A stretch of 64,000 bases of DNA from an uncultured beta proteobacterium (GCA_903822435.1 CAIJPE010000378.1:46243-110242), one strand, 5' to 3'. Shown: positions 18,732-27,606, counted from the stretch's first letter. Numbers and translations are program-made. The notes: a model not told the origin generated them from the letters alone.

Positions 18732-19519
18732 TGGCGCAGCCCGGCTGGCGGCCTGGGCGCCGCGCACTCCTGCTGGCCGGCGCCTCGGGCGCGGCCATGG
18801 GTTTGCCGGGCGCCCGCGCGGCCAGCCTGCCCGATCTCATCGCGCAGGTCCGGCCCTCGGTGCTGCCGGTGGGCACCTTCAGCCTGACCGACAGCCCTCG
18901 CTTCGGTTTTCGCGGCACGGGCTTCGTGGTGGGCGACGGCACGCTGGTGGCGACCAACGCGCACGTGCTGCCCGAAGGCGCCGGCACCGAAGGCGGGCCG
19001 ATGATGGCCGTCGTCACCGGCCGCTCGGGTGCCGAAGGCCAGGCCCGGCGGGTGCGGGTAGTGGCCGTCGACCGCTGGCGCGACCTGGCCCTGCTGCAAT
19101 TCGATGGCCCGGCCCTGCCGGCCCTGCACCTGAACGAAGGCGGGCTTGCACGCGAAGGCCAGGCCATCGCGCTGCTGGGCTTTCCGCTCGGGGGTACCTT
19201 CGGCTATTCGCTGGTGGCACACCACGGCATCGTGGCGTCCATCACCAGCGTGGCACTGCCCGCCCCCACTGCGCGGCAGCTCGACCCGCGGGCGCTGATC
19301 AAGCTGCGCGACGGCAACTTCGAGATCTACCAACTCGACGCCACGGCCTACCCCGGCAACAGCGGGGGCCCGGTCATCGACGCGGAGACCGGCGTGGTGC
19401 TCGGCATCGTGAACATGGTGCTGGTCAAGGGCAGCCGCGAGAGCGCACTCAGCAGCCCCACGGGGATCAGCTACGCCATTCCGATCAGCCACCTGGCCGA
19501 GCTGATTCGCACGCGTTGA
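18731..19519 (+). CDS. Exported trypsin-like serine protease (S1C/HtrA-type catalytic domain, no PDZ)
   Basis: Periplasmic serine protease of 262 residues. The GTG start shares one base with the upstream TAG stop, so translation is coupled. A signal peptide with twin arginines (RRALLLAGASGAAMGLPGARA) precedes the catalytic domain. The triad is intact: His78 in VATNAHV, Asp118 in RDLALLQF and Ser211 in YPGNSGGPVID. The GNSGG form is typical of HtrA/Deg relatives. No PDZ domain follows; the protein ends soon after the catalytic fold (ISYAIPISHLAELIRTR). Its place directly after two PrsT genes suggests a role in processing or quality control of secreted proteins of this locus, which is inference. 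Confidence 0.88.
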   Translation: MAQPGWRPGRRALLLAGASGAAMGLPGARAASLPDLIAQVRPSVLPVGTFSLTDSPRFGFRGTGFVVGDGTLVATNAHVLPEGAGTEGGPMMAVVTGRSGAEGQARRVRVVAVDRWRDLALLQFDGPALPALHLNEGGLAREGQAIALLGFPLGGTFGYSLVAHHGIVASITSVALPAPTARQLDPRALIKLRDGNFEIYQLDATAYPGNSGGPVIDAETGVVLGIVNMVLVKGSRESALSSPTGISYAIPISHLAELIRTR

Positions 19520-19534
19520 TTCGCACGCGTTGAT
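19503..19534. repeat. 14-bp tandem repeat across the protease stop codon
   Basis: The unit TGATTCGCACGCGT occurs twice in perfect tandem (19503-19516, 19517-19530), followed by TGAT of a third copy. The TGA stop of the protease is the first triplet of the second unit. Because 14 is not a multiple of 3, loss or gain of a unit would change the reading frame just at the C-terminus. Confidence 0.85.
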
Positions 19535-19551
19535 GCGCCGTCGCCGCAGGC

Positions 19552-20559
19552 TCAGACCTCGTAGTACTCGCGGTACCAGGCCACGAAGCGCTGGATGCCC
19601 GTGCGCACGTCGGTGGCCGGCGTGAAACCCACCCAGTCGCGCAGGGCGTCGACGTCGGCGTAGGTGGCGGGCACGTCGCCGTCCTGCAGCGGCAGCAGGT
19701 TCTTCTCGGCCTTGCGGCCCAGGGCTTCTTCGATGCAGCCGATGTAGTCCAGCAACTGCACCGGGTCGTGGTTGCCGATGTTGAAGACACGGAACGGGGC
19801 GTTGCTGGTGCCGGGGTCGGGCTGGTCGCTGCGGTACGCCGGATCGGGTTCTGCGGGGCGGTCCAGCACGCGGATCACGCCCTCGACGATGTCGTCCACG
19901 TAGGTGAAATCGCGCTGCATGCGCCCGTGGTTGAAGACGTCGATCGGCCGGCCTTCGAGGATGGCCTTGGTGAACAGGAACAGCGCCATGTCCGGCCGGC
20001 CCCAGGGCCCGTACACCGTGAAGAACCGCAGGCCCGTGGTGGGCAACCGGAAGAGATGGCTGTAGGTGTGGGCCATCAGCTCGTTGGCCTTCTTGGTGGC
20101 CGCGTACATGCTTACCGGGTGGTCGACGCTGGCGTGCTCCGAGAACGGCATCTGCGTGTGGCCGCCATAGACGCTGGAGCTCGAGGCATAGACCAGGTGC
20201 TGCACCCCGCCGTGGCGGCAGCCTTCCAGCACGTTCATGAAGCCCACGATATTGCTGTCGATGTAGGCGTGCGGGTTCTTCAGTGAATAGCGCACGCCGG
20301 CCTGGGCGGCCAGGTGGATGACGCGGTCGAACCCCCCCGTCTCGAAAAGCTGCGCCATGCCCGGCCGATCGGCCACGTCCATGTGCACGAACCGGAAGTT
20401 CGGGTGCGGGGTCAGGCGCGCCAGACGAGCCTGCTTGAGGCTGACCTCGTAGTAGTCGTTGAGGTTGTCCAGGCCCACCACCTCGTCGCCGCGGGCCAGC
20501 AGGCGCAGGGTGGTCGTCATGCCGATGAAGCCGGCGGCACCGGTGAGCAGAACTTTCAT
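19552..20559 (-). CDS. NAD-dependent nucleotide-sugar epimerase (UDP-glucuronate 4-epimerase-like)
   Basis: Extended short-chain dehydrogenase of 335 residues, cytoplasmic, supplying an activated sugar for the exopolysaccharide. The ATG at 20559 begins [14 protein letters not shown], the NAD-binding GxxGxxG motif. The catalytic triad is seen in [10 protein letters not shown] and YAATKKANE (YxxxK). The segments [23 protein letters not shown] and [14 protein letters not shown] are characteristic of UDP-glucuronate 4-epimerases and WbnF/CapI-type enzymes. A dehydratase or C5-epimerase is less likely. It points back toward the locus (convergent with the protease gene). Confidence 0.85.
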   Translation of the reverse strand: MKVLLTGAAGFIGMTTTLRLLARGDEVVGLDNLNDYYEVSLKQARLARLTPHPNFRFVHMDVADRPGMAQLFETGGFDRVIHLAAQAGVRYSLKNPHAYIDSNIVGFMNVLEGCRHGGVQHLVYASSSSVYGGHTQMPFSEHASVDHPVSMYAATKKANELMAHTYSHLFRLPTTGLRFFTVYGPWGRPDMALFLFTKAILEGRPIDVFNHGRMQRDFTYVDDIVEGVIRVLDRPAEPDPAYRSDQPDPGTSNAPFRVFNIGNHDPVQLLDYIGCIEEALGRKAEKNLLPLQDGDVPATYADVDALRDWVGFTPATDVRTGIQRFVAWYREYYEV

Positions 20560-20673
20560 GAGGCTAGGGGCACGGCCGGGCCACGAAGCGCAGCGGTGCG
20601 AATGGGTGTCCGTCGATTCTGGCATGGCCCCCCGGCGTCGGCAGCCCTCAGCCGGGCGCCAAGCGGCAAGTGT

Positions 20674-21243
20674 TCACGCGCCGGGGGGCACCGGACTGCA
20701 GCCCGATCCCCCAGGGGCGGCGGGGCGTTTGCGCCCGGTGAGCATGGCCAGGACGAGGTTTTCGCGCTGCCGCCACGAGGTGACGGCGACCCCCAGCACA
20801 TGCAGGGGCGCCAGGGCCGCCAGCAGCCACCCGGCGGCGCGATGCACGGCGTAGACCGTGTCGTCGCCCCAGTAGCGGTCGGTGGCGTAAAGGGCCCCGC
20901 TGCCGGCTGCCACGGACACCGCCAGCAGCAGGGCCAGGATCATCCACCCACCCAGCGGGTTATGTCCGAGGTGGCGGGGCTCACGGCCGCGCCGCAGCGC
21001 CCGGGCATAGCCCCAGGTCACCGCGGGGCCGCGGATGAAGCTGCCGAAACGCAGTTGCGCCGCCGAGGCGCGAAACCCCATCACGCAGCGCCAGGCCGCG
21101 ATGAGTCCTGCGGCGTAGCCCAACCGCTCGTGCCAACTGCCGCCCTGGTAGAGCACCAGGCTGGCCAGCACGCAGCCTGCCAGGGTCCAATGGGCAACCC
21201 GCACGGCCAGGCCCCATACGGGCACGGCGGCGGCACGGTTCAC
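20674..21243 (-). CDS. Cytochrome b561-type di-heme membrane protein
   Basis: Membrane protein of 189 residues with four hydrophobic helices. Helix-borne histidines fit heme ligation: VRVAHWTLAGCVLASL, the GYAAGLIAAWRCVMGF segment, GHNPLGGWMILALLLAV and VHRAAGWLLAALAPLHVLGV. The LGHNPLGG motif and C-terminal helix pattern are those of cytochrome b561 / Ni-Fe hydrogenase b-subunit-like proteins. The GTG start at 21243 overlaps the stop of the upstream PepSY-like gene (GTGA), so the two form a coupled pair. It probably moves electrons across the inner membrane for a periplasmic partner that is not encoded here. Confidence 0.85.
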   Translation of the reverse strand: MNRAAAVPVWGLAVRVAHWTLAGCVLASLVLYQGGSWHERLGYAAGLIAAWRCVMGFRASAAQLRFGSFIRGPAVTWGYARALRRGREPRHLGHNPLGGWMILALLLAVSVAAGSGALYATDRYWGDDTVYAVHRAAGWLLAALAPLHVLGVAVTSWRQRENLVLAMLTGRKRPAAPGGSGCSPVPPGA

Positions 21244-21515
21244 TTCGGGCGCGCGGCAACCCGCTCCAGCGTGACGGGGTGGAAAACCACCTCCACCCGC
21301 TGGCCCTTGTCATCCAGGGCATAGACCTCGTAGCAACCGCCGTCGACCTTGACCTTGCGCACCGTCCAACCCTTGGCCTTGAGGCTTTCCTCCAGCCTGG
21401 CCTGGGGTTGCCAGCCGTCCTTGGGGCCGGCATCGCAAGTGGCCAGGCCGGTGGCGCCGGCGCTGCCGAAGACGCCGATCAGGCCAGCGGCCAGGGCAAG
21501 GGGCAGAAGTCGCAT
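21240..21515 (-). CDS. Small exported PepSY-like protein
   Basis: Protein of 91 residues with a Sec signal peptide (MRLLPLALAAGLIGVFGSAGA). The mature part is one PepSY-type alpha/beta unit: RLEESLKAKGWTVRKVKVDGGCYEVYALDDKGQ, ending VVFHPVTLERVAARPK. The ATG at 21515 has an AAGGA 6-8 bases upstream and begins the signal; a longer reading from 21548 would add 11 residues ahead of it. Two cysteines are present (ATC, GGC). Genes of this type often precede cytochrome b561 genes, as here; the likely place is the periplasm. Confidence 0.8.
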   Translation of the reverse strand: MRLLPLALAAGLIGVFGSAGATGLATCDAGPKDGWQPQARLEESLKAKGWTVRKVKVDGGCYEVYALDDKGQRVEVVFHPVTLERVAARPK

Positions 21516-21572
21516 AGGGGGTCCTTGGTCGAGCGCCGCATTGTGCAATGCACCCGCCCGGCCCGGCCCGCA

Positions 21573-22823
21573 TCAACCCCAAAGCGCCTGGGTGATGGCC
21601 CGAAAGGCCGGCAGCGTCACGGGGTCGTTGTAGACGTTCGACGCCGCCGGATGCGAGGCCGTCCGGGCGATGACGACCCCGGAGGCGGGGTGGACGTACA
21701 GGCTCTGGCCATGGATGCCGCGGGCCATGAAGGCCCCTTCCTCGGCGCTGCTCACCCACCACATGCTGCGATAGGACCAGCCCGGCAACGTGGCCCGGAA
21801 CATGGGCGCTGCGGCGAAGGCTTCGCGCTCGCCCCCGCCGGCGATGTCGGCCACCACCGCGGCAGGCACCACCTGCCGATCGCCATGACGCCCCTGGTTG
21901 CGCAGCATCTCGCCGAAGCGGGCCAGGTCGCGCACCGTCGCGCTCAGGCCGCCTCCACCGAAGGCCGCGCCAGTGCTGTCCACGCTGATGGAGGCATCGC
22001 ACTCGGCCCCGATGGGTGCCCACAGCCGCTCGGCCAGCAGGTCCGCCAGGCGACGGCCGGTTGCCCGCTCCATCAGCCAGGACAGCACCTGCGTGTTGAT
22101 GGTCTTGTAGGAGAAGGCTGCGCCGTGCTCGCCGAGCTTGCGCGTGCCGGCCATGTAGGCTGCAAAGCTGCGCGGCCCGGCGTCGTCGGCGCGTGCGGGC
22201 AGAAGGCCGCCGGCGCGGCTGAAGGCCCATATGGCGGCGGCCGGGTCGGTGTAGTCCTCCGTGTAGTCCACGCCGATGCGCATGTCCATCACCTGCCGCA
22301 CCGTGGCGTCGCCGTGGGCCGATGCGGCCAACTCGGGGACGATGTCCCGGGCCGGACTGTCCGGGTCGAGCACGCCGTCATGCACCAGCATCGCGGCCAG
22401 GGTGCCGACGAAGGACTTGGTGACCGAGAACAGGATGTGCTCGCGCCGCGGCGCGCCTTCGCCGAAGTAACGCTCGTAGACCACCTGCCCGCGGTGCAAT
22501 ACCACCACGCCGTCGTAGTAGGTGGCCAGCAGCGCCTGCGCCCAGGTCATCGGCTCGCCCTGCAGCGTCACCAGCGGCACGGCATCCAGGTCGCGGGGGG
22601 CCTGGACCAGCGCGCCCGTGGGGCCATCGCCTCGCGACACAGCGGCCGTCGGCGCGAACTCCCGCCAATGGCTGAAGGCCCAGCGCGAGCCCGGGAAGCG
22701 CAGGTGGCCGGTGTCGGCGAAGCGCACGAGCTTGTCCTCGGGCGGCGGCGAACCCTGCATCCAGGCCATCCGGCGGGGGTCGGTGGCGATGGCATCGGGC
22801 CAGGTGGGAGTCGGGGCGTTCAT
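21573..22823 (-). CDS. Serine hydrolase of the beta-lactamase/class C family
   Basis: Cytoplasmic serine hydrolase of 416 residues, similar in outline to 6-aminohexanoate-dimer hydrolase (NylB) and EstB-type esterases. The ATG at 22823 gives MNAPTPTWPDAIATDPRRM with no signal peptide. The active-site SxxK is FSVTKSFVG with Ser133 and Lys136. The tyrosine of the second motif is in VDYTEDYTDP. Typical surrounding segments are seen: VLHRGQVVYERYF, AFSYKTINTQVLSWLMERATGRRL and GGGLSATVRDLARFGEML. Longer in-frame upstream sequence (to 23081) crosses the promoter region of the divergent gene and is not protein-like. Substrate unknown. Confidence 0.85.
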   Translation of the reverse strand: MNAPTPTWPDAIATDPRRMAWMQGSPPPEDKLVRFADTGHLRFPGSRWAFSHWREFAPTAAVSRGDGPTGALVQAPRDLDAVPLVTLQGEPMTWAQALLATYYDGVVVLHRGQVVYERYFGEGAPRREHILFSVTKSFVGTLAAMLVHDGVLDPDSPARDIVPELAASAHGDATVRQVMDMRIGVDYTEDYTDPAAAIWAFSRAGGLLPARADDAGPRSFAAYMAGTRKLGEHGAAFSYKTINTQVLSWLMERATGRRLADLLAERLWAPIGAECDASISVDSTGAAFGGGGLSATVRDLARFGEMLRNQGRHGDRQVVPAAVVADIAGGGEREAFAAAPMFRATLPGWSYRSMWWVSSAEEGAFMARGIHGQSLYVHPASGVVIARTASHPAASNVYNDPVTLPAFRAITQALWG

Positions 22824-22935
22824 GAGGTGGTGGTGGGCTTCAGGGGTGGGCCGGCATACAGTGCGAGGCCGGCGGCTGCGGTTGCAAATCAGCATAGCAG
22901 CCGAAGCCGCATGACAGACCCCGATGGAGCCTCGC

Positions 22936-23661
22936 ATGAGCCCGCACAAACCCCACCCCCCCAAGGCCCTGGCCTTCGACGTCTTCGGTACCGTGGTCGA
23001 CTGGCACCGCGGCGTGGCCACCGAAGCCGCGTCGCTGGCCGCCAGGCACGGTGTCGCACTGGACGCCTCGGCCTTCGCCAACGACTGGCGGGCCGGCTAC
23101 CCCGTGGCCATGGACCGCGTGCGGCGCGGCGAACTGCCCTGGACGCACATCGACGGCCTGCACCGGATGATCCTGGACGGTATCGTGGGCCGCCACGGCC
23201 TTGACATGCTGGACGAATCCGAGCGCAGCCACCTCAACCGCGCGTGGCACCGGCTGCCGGCCTGGCCCGATACCGTGGGCGGCCTGCTGCGCCTGAAGCG
23301 CCACTTCACGATCACCACCCTGTCCAACGGCAACTTCTCGCTGCTGACCGAGATGGCCAAGAACGCCGGCCTGCCTTGGGACTGCGTCGTCTCGGCCGAA
23401 CTCTTCGGCCACTACAAGCCCGACCCGGAAACCTACCTCGGCTGCGCCAGGCTGCTGGACGTGGCGCCGGGCGACCTGATGTTGGTGGCCTGCCATCCCT
23501 CGGACCTGCGCGCCGCCCGCAGCAACGGGTTGCGCACCGCTTACGTGAAGCGGCCGAAGGAGAACGGCCCCGGCACCCGCTTGCCCGAGGTGGCCGAAGG
23601 TGAGTTCGACTGGGTGGCCGAAGACTTTGGCCACCTGGCCGATCTCATGGAAAACCCGTGA
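22936..23661 (+). CDS. Haloacid dehalogenase type II-like HAD hydrolase
   Basis: HAD hydrolase of 241 residues in the L-2-haloacid dehalogenase subfamily. The nucleophile is Asp15 in LAFDVFGTVVDW. Motif II is ITTLSNGNFSLL, the lysine motif is HYKPDPETYLGCARLL, and the acidic loop is reduced to LVACHPSDLRAARSNG, with the typical RTAYVKRPKE after it. I use the ATG at 22936 because GGAG lies 6 bases upstream; an ATG at 22924 has no such site. The same leader, GGAGCCTCGCATGAG, also starts the TRAP small permease at 25678. It begins the long plus-strand run that ends in mdcH. True dehalogenase activity versus another phosphatase-like role cannot be decided. Confidence 0.85.
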   Translation: MSPHKPHPPKALAFDVFGTVVDWHRGVATEAASLAARHGVALDASAFANDWRAGYPVAMDRVRRGELPWTHIDGLHRMILDGIVGRHGLDMLDESERSHLNRAWHRLPAWPDTVGGLLRLKRHFTITTLSNGNFSLLTEMAKNAGLPWDCVVSAELFGHYKPDPETYLGCARLLDVAPGDLMLVACHPSDLRAARSNGLRTAYVKRPKENGPGTRLPEVAEGEFDWVAEDFGHLADLMENP

Positions 23662-23794
23662 GTTGATGCGCTTGCAGCCTCAACCAACGGTTAAGGCTGA
23701 CTCAATCGAATCCGAATGGCGCCAGCGCTTCGCCTGCGGGACTATCGTTCCCTGGACAGCGACAGCCGCGCACACGCGGCGCCTCGGAGACGCC

Positions 23795-24559
23795 ATGACG
23801 ACCGAAAGTGGACGCACCTACCGCATCGGGCAGATCGTTCCCAGCTCCAACACCACCATGGAGACCGAGATCCCGGCGGTGCTTCGCACGCGCGAGCAGA
23901 CGCTGCCCGAGCGCTTCACCTTCCACAGCAGCCGCATGCGCATGCAGAAGGTGACGGCCGAAGAGTTGGCCGCGATGGACCGCGACTCCGACCGTTGCGC
24001 CCTGGAGCTGGCGGATGCGCGGGTGGACGTGCTGGGCTATGCGTGCCTGGTCGCCATCATGAGCATGGGCAACGGCTACCACCGCATCTCCGAGCAGCGC
24101 TTGCACGGCCGTACCGTGGAAGCCGGCGGCCCGGCGCCGGTGGTGACCAGCGCCGGCGCCCTGGTGGACGGCCTGAAGGCCCTGGGCGCCAAACGGGTAT
24201 CTATCCTCACCCCTTACATGAAGCCCTTGACGCAGCGGGTGGTGGACTACATCGAGCACGAAGGCATCGTGGTGGTGGACAGCCTCTCGCTGGAAATCGC
24301 CGACAACCTCGAAGTCGGCCGGCAGGACGCGCTGGCGCCGGTGGAGATCACCAGGCGCCTGAACACCCGCGGCATCGACGCGCTGGTGGCCTCGGCCTGC
24401 GTGCAGATGCCGTCGCTGGCTTCGATCCAACCCATCGAGGACCGCCTGGGCCTGCCGGTGCTGTCGTCCTCGGTGGCGACCACCTACATGATGCTCAAGA
24501 AGCTCGGCCTGAGCACCCGGGTACCGGGATACGGGTCGCTACTATCCGGGGAGTACTGA
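23795..24559 (+). CDS. Maleate cis-trans isomerase-like protein (Asp/Glu racemase superfamily)
   Basis: Cytoplasmic enzyme of 254 residues. The N-terminus IGQIVPSSNTTMETEIP is characteristic of maleate isomerase. Both catalytic cysteines are present, Cys84 in LGYACLVAIM and Cys202 in VASACVQMPSL, so it is a two-cysteine isomerase or racemase and not arylmalonate decarboxylase, which lacks the first cysteine. The ATG at 23795 has GGAGA 6-9 bases upstream. If the assignment is right it converts maleate to fumarate. Its place ahead of a dicarboxylate-type TRAP transporter and malonate decarboxylase fits small dicarboxylate metabolism. A related isomerase or decarboxylase with another substrate is possible. 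Confidence 0.8.
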   Translation: MTTESGRTYRIGQIVPSSNTTMETEIPAVLRTREQTLPERFTFHSSRMRMQKVTAEELAAMDRDSDRCALELADARVDVLGYACLVAIMSMGNGYHRISEQRLHGRTVEAGGPAPVVTSAGALVDGLKALGAKRVSILTPYMKPLTQRVVDYIEHEGIVVVDSLSLEIADNLEVGRQDALAPVEITRRLNTRGIDALVASACVQMPSLASIQPIEDRLGLPVLSSSVATTYMMLKKLGLSTRVPGYGSLLSGEY

Positions 24560-24620
24560 ATCCGCCCCGTCCATCCGGACTGCCCATTCGCACCGCCAAA
24601 CCATAAGACTGGAGACAACG

Positions 24621-25646
24621 ATGAACACGAACCGCCGCACCCTCGTCACCGGCCTCGCCGGCCTGGCCGCCGCCCCCGCCCTGTGGCTGCCCGCCCGCGC
24701 TGCCGAGCCGCTGAAGATCTCGCACCAGTTCCCGGGTGGCAGCGAGAAGGAAGGCGACTTCCGCCACCGCCTGACCGAACGGTTTGCCAAGGAACTGGAC
24801 AAGCGCAGCAACGGCGCGCTGAAGGCCAATGTGTACCCGGGCTCGTCGCTGATGAAGGTCAACGCCCAGTTCAGCGCCCTGCGCAAGGGCGCGCTGGACA
24901 TGACCCTGCTGCCGCTGCCCTACGCCGGCGGCGAAGTGCCCGAACTGAACATCGCCCTGATGCCGGGCCTGGTCACGTCGTACGAACAGGGGTATGCCTG
25001 GAAAAAGAACGAGATCGGCAAGGCCCTGAGCGACGTGCTGGCCGAGAAGGGCGTGATCATCGTCACCTGGATCTGGCAAGCCGGTGGTGCGGCCAGCCGC
25101 AGCGTGCCCGTCATCGCGCCCGAAGACGTCAAGGGCCTGAAGTTCCGCGGCGGCAGCCGCGAAATGGACCTGGTGGCCAAGGCCGCCGGCGCCACGACGC
25201 TGTCGTTGCCCTCCAATGAGACCTACGCCGCGATGCAGACCGGCGCCGTGGACGTCGTGACCACCTCGGCCACCAGCTTCATCTCTTTCCGGCTGCAGGA
25301 GGTGTCCAAGCACCTGACCATCAGCAAGGCCGGCAAGTCGTACTGGTTCATGCTGGAGCCGCTGCTGATGTCCAAGGCCATCTTCGACAAGCTGCCCAAG
25401 GACCAGCAGGCCCTGGTCATGACGGTGGGCGCCGAGATGGAGAAGTTCGCCCTGGAAGGCGCCCGTGCCGACGACGCGCAGGTGGCCGACCAGTACCTGA
25501 AGGCCGGTGCGACCGTGCACGACCTGACCGACGCGGCGCTGGCCAAGTGGGTGGCCCTGGCCAGGCCCACGGCCTGGAAGGACTACTCCGAGAAGAACGA
25601 GAACTGCGCCAGGCTGCTCAAGCTGGCCGAGAAGGTGGCGGCCTGA
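24621..25646 (+). CDS. TRAP transporter solute-binding protein, DctP family
   Basis: Periplasmic binding protein of 341 residues. The signal peptide reads MNTNRRTLVTGLAGLAAAPALWLPARA and could be Tat-type. The DctP fold is recognised by LKISHQFPGGSEKEGDFRHRLTERFAKEL, KANVYPGSSLMKVNAQFSAL, GLKFRGGSREMDLVAKAAGA and YAAMQTGAVDVVTT, where the arginine of KFRG usually binds the carboxylate of the ligand. It is the first of three TRAP genes and sits 61 bases after the isomerase. By context the ligand may be malonate or a related dicarboxylate. Confidence 0.9.
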   Translation: MNTNRRTLVTGLAGLAAAPALWLPARAAEPLKISHQFPGGSEKEGDFRHRLTERFAKELDKRSNGALKANVYPGSSLMKVNAQFSALRKGALDMTLLPLPYAGGEVPELNIALMPGLVTSYEQGYAWKKNEIGKALSDVLAEKGVIIVTWIWQAGGAASRSVPVIAPEDVKGLKFRGGSREMDLVAKAAGATTLSLPSNETYAAMQTGAVDVVTTSATSFISFRLQEVSKHLTISKAGKSYWFMLEPLLMSKAIFDKLPKDQQALVMTVGAEMEKFALEGARADDAQVADQYLKAGATVHDLTDAALAKWVALARPTAWKDYSEKNENCARLLKLAEKVAA

Positions 25647-25677
25647 ACCGCGGCCGGCGCGCAGCCTGGAGCCTCGC

Positions 25678-26247
25678 ATGAGCCACGGATTCGAACTGCC
25701 GCAGGCTGCCGGCGCGGCCGCCGCCACGGCACCGCCCAGCCACCCGCTGATCGCCGTGCTGGACCGTGGCATGCAGGCCATCAACCGCTGGGTGATGGTG
25801 CCCTGCATGCTGGCGGTGTTTCTCGCGGCCGCCATCCTCAGCTACAGCGTGGCGGCGCGCTACTTCCTCAAGATCCCCACCGAGTGGCAGGACGAGACCG
25901 CCGTCTTCCTGCTCATCGGCGCCACGTTTTTCTCGGGTGCCTATGTGCAGTCGTTCCGGGGCCACGTGGGGGTCGAGGCCATCGCTGGCCTGCTCTCGCC
26001 CCGCGTCAACCGCATCCGGATGATGTTCGTGGAGGTCTTGAGCCTGGCCTTCTGCACCTTCTTCGCCTGGAAGTCCTGGACCCTCTTCGCCGAGGCGCTG
26101 CACGAGGGCTACAGCAGCAACTCGACCTGGGGCCCGCCGCTGTGGATCCCCTACGCGCTGATGTCCGCCGGCATGACGTTGCTGTCGGTGCAATTGCTGC
26201 TCGAGGTGATCCGGCGCTTCGTCAACCCCGTCGGGATGGCGCGATGA
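25678..26247 (+). CDS. TRAP transporter small permease, DctQ family
   Basis: Inner-membrane protein of 189 residues with four transmembrane helices. These include MVPCMLAVFLAAAILSYSVAARYF, VFLLIGATFFSGAYVQSFRG and VEVLSLAFCTFFAWKSWTLF, plus a C-terminal helix near MSAGMTLLSVQLLLEVI. The segments RYFLKIPTEWQDETAVFLL and GHVGVEAIAGLL match the DctQ family pattern. The ATG at 25678 has GGAG 6 bases upstream. The stop overlaps the large-permease start by 4 bases (ATGA). Confidence 0.9.
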   Translation: MSHGFELPQAAGAAAATAPPSHPLIAVLDRGMQAINRWVMVPCMLAVFLAAAILSYSVAARYFLKIPTEWQDETAVFLLIGATFFSGAYVQSFRGHVGVEAIAGLLSPRVNRIRMMFVEVLSLAFCTFFAWKSWTLFAEALHEGYSSNSTWGPPLWIPYALMSAGMTLLSVQLLLEVIRRFVNPVGMAR

Positions 26248-27599
26248 GCGGCGCCACGCTGGGCGTCTCCTACGGCGTCGTCACTCTGCTGGTGATGTTC
26301 TCGGGCATGCCCATCGCCTTCGGCCTGGGCGCCGTGTCCATCGGCTTCATGTACTTCTTCATGCCCGGCTCCGCCCTGGACACGGTCACGCAGAACGTCT
26401 ATGAAGAGATGGCGAGCATCACCCTGCTGTCGATCCCGCTCTTCATCCTGAAGGGGGCGGCCATCGGCAAGAGCCCGGCCGGCAAGGACCTCTACTCGGC
26501 CATGCACGCCTGGATGAGCAAGGTGCCGGGCGGCCTGGGCATCGCCAACGTCTTTGCCTGCGCGCTGTTCGCAGCCATGTCGGGCAGCAGCCCGGCGACG
26601 TGCTCGGCCATCGGCAGCGCCGGCATCCCCGAAATGCGCATGCGCGGCTACTCGCCGGGCTTCGCCGCCGGGATCATCGCCGCGGGCGGCACGCTGGGCA
26701 TCCTGCTGCCGCCGTCGATCACCATGATCCTGTACGCCGTGGCGGCCGAACAAAGCCTGGGCCGGCTGTTCCTGGCGGGCATCGGGCCGGGCGTGATGCT
26801 GGTGACCTTGTTCGCGGGCTACGCCGTGTACCGCTACCGGCAGGAGTACGCCGCGGCCAAGGTTGCCTATGCTGCCGGCGGCGTGGCCAAGAGCGCCCTC
26901 CTCGACGACCACATCTACACCATCGCCGAGAAGGTCGAGATGCTGCCCCGCGTGCTGCCTTTCGTGGTGCTGCTGATCGGCGTGATGGTGGCGCTGTACG
27001 GCGGCTACGCCACGCCCAGCGAGACCGCGGGCCTGGGCGGCATCCTGGCCCTGGTGCTCATCGCCGTCGTCTATGCCATCCGCACGCCCAGGCAGCTCAC
27101 GCCCATCCTGAGCAGCACCATCAAGGAAAGCACGATGCTGATGTTCATCATCGGCATGTCCTTGCTCTACAGCTACGTGATGAGCTCGCTGCACATCTCG
27201 CAGGACGCGGCACAGGCCGTGGTGGCCCTGCACCTGAGCAAGTGGGTGCTGCTGGCCACCATCCTGGGCATGGTGATCGTGCTGGGCTTTTTCCTGCCGC
27301 CGGTTTCGATCATCCTGATGACCGCCCCGATCATCCTGCCGCCGCTGAAGGCAGCGGGCTTCGACCTGATCTGGTTCGGCGTGGTGATGACCATCGTGAT
27401 GGAGATTGGCCTGATCCACCCGCCCGTGGGCCTGAACATCTTCGTCATCAAGAACATCGCACCCGATATCCCCTTGAAGGACGTGATCTGGGGTGTGATG
27501 CCCTTCCTGGGCCTGATGTTCGTGGCCATCCTGCTCATGTGCATCTTCCCGGGCATCGCGACGGGCCTGCCGGATCTGGTGATGGGTGCCCCCAAGTGA
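26244..27599 (+). CDS. TRAP transporter large permease, DctM family
   Basis: Inner-membrane sodium-coupled translocator of 451 residues with about 11-12 transmembrane helices. Recognisable DctM segments are LLVMFSGMPIAFGLGAVS, a CSAIGSAGIPEMRMRGY loop after SGSSPAT, IIAAGGTLGILLPPSITMILYAV, GLGGILALVL and LIHPPVGLNIFVI. The ATG at 26244 overlaps the small permease stop. About 60 extra residues (QEYAAAKVAYAAGG to EKVEMLPR) sit in a middle loop, which is seen in some family members. It is followed 7 bases later by mdcA, so transporter and decarboxylase are likely one transcript. Confidence 0.92.
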   Translation: MSGATLGVSYGVVTLLVMFSGMPIAFGLGAVSIGFMYFFMPGSALDTVTQNVYEEMASITLLSIPLFILKGAAIGKSPAGKDLYSAMHAWMSKVPGGLGIANVFACALFAAMSGSSPATCSAIGSAGIPEMRMRGYSPGFAAGIIAAGGTLGILLPPSITMILYAVAAEQSLGRLFLAGIGPGVMLVTLFAGYAVYRYRQEYAAAKVAYAAGGVAKSALLDDHIYTIAEKVEMLPRVLPFVVLLIGVMVALYGGYATPSETAGLGGILALVLIAVVYAIRTPRQLTPILSSTIKESTMLMFIIGMSLLYSYVMSSLHISQDAAQAVVALHLSKWVLLATILGMVIVLGFFLPPVSIILMTAPIILPPLKAAGFDLIWFGVVMTIVMEIGLIHPPVGLNIFVIKNIAPDIPLKDVIWGVMPFLGLMFVAILLMCIFPGIATGLPDLVMGAPK

Positions 27600-27606
27600 G
27601 CTCACG

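Noticed and set aside
15996..18767. Minus-strand frame of 923 codons opposite the second PrsT
   Set aside because: Mirror of the TPR repeats in a high-GC gene; low-complexity translation, no ribosome site, no family features.
23795..24559. Arylmalonate decarboxylase, suggested by the nearby malonate genes
   Set aside because: Both catalytic cysteines (84 and 202) are present, whereas arylmalonate decarboxylase has only the second one.
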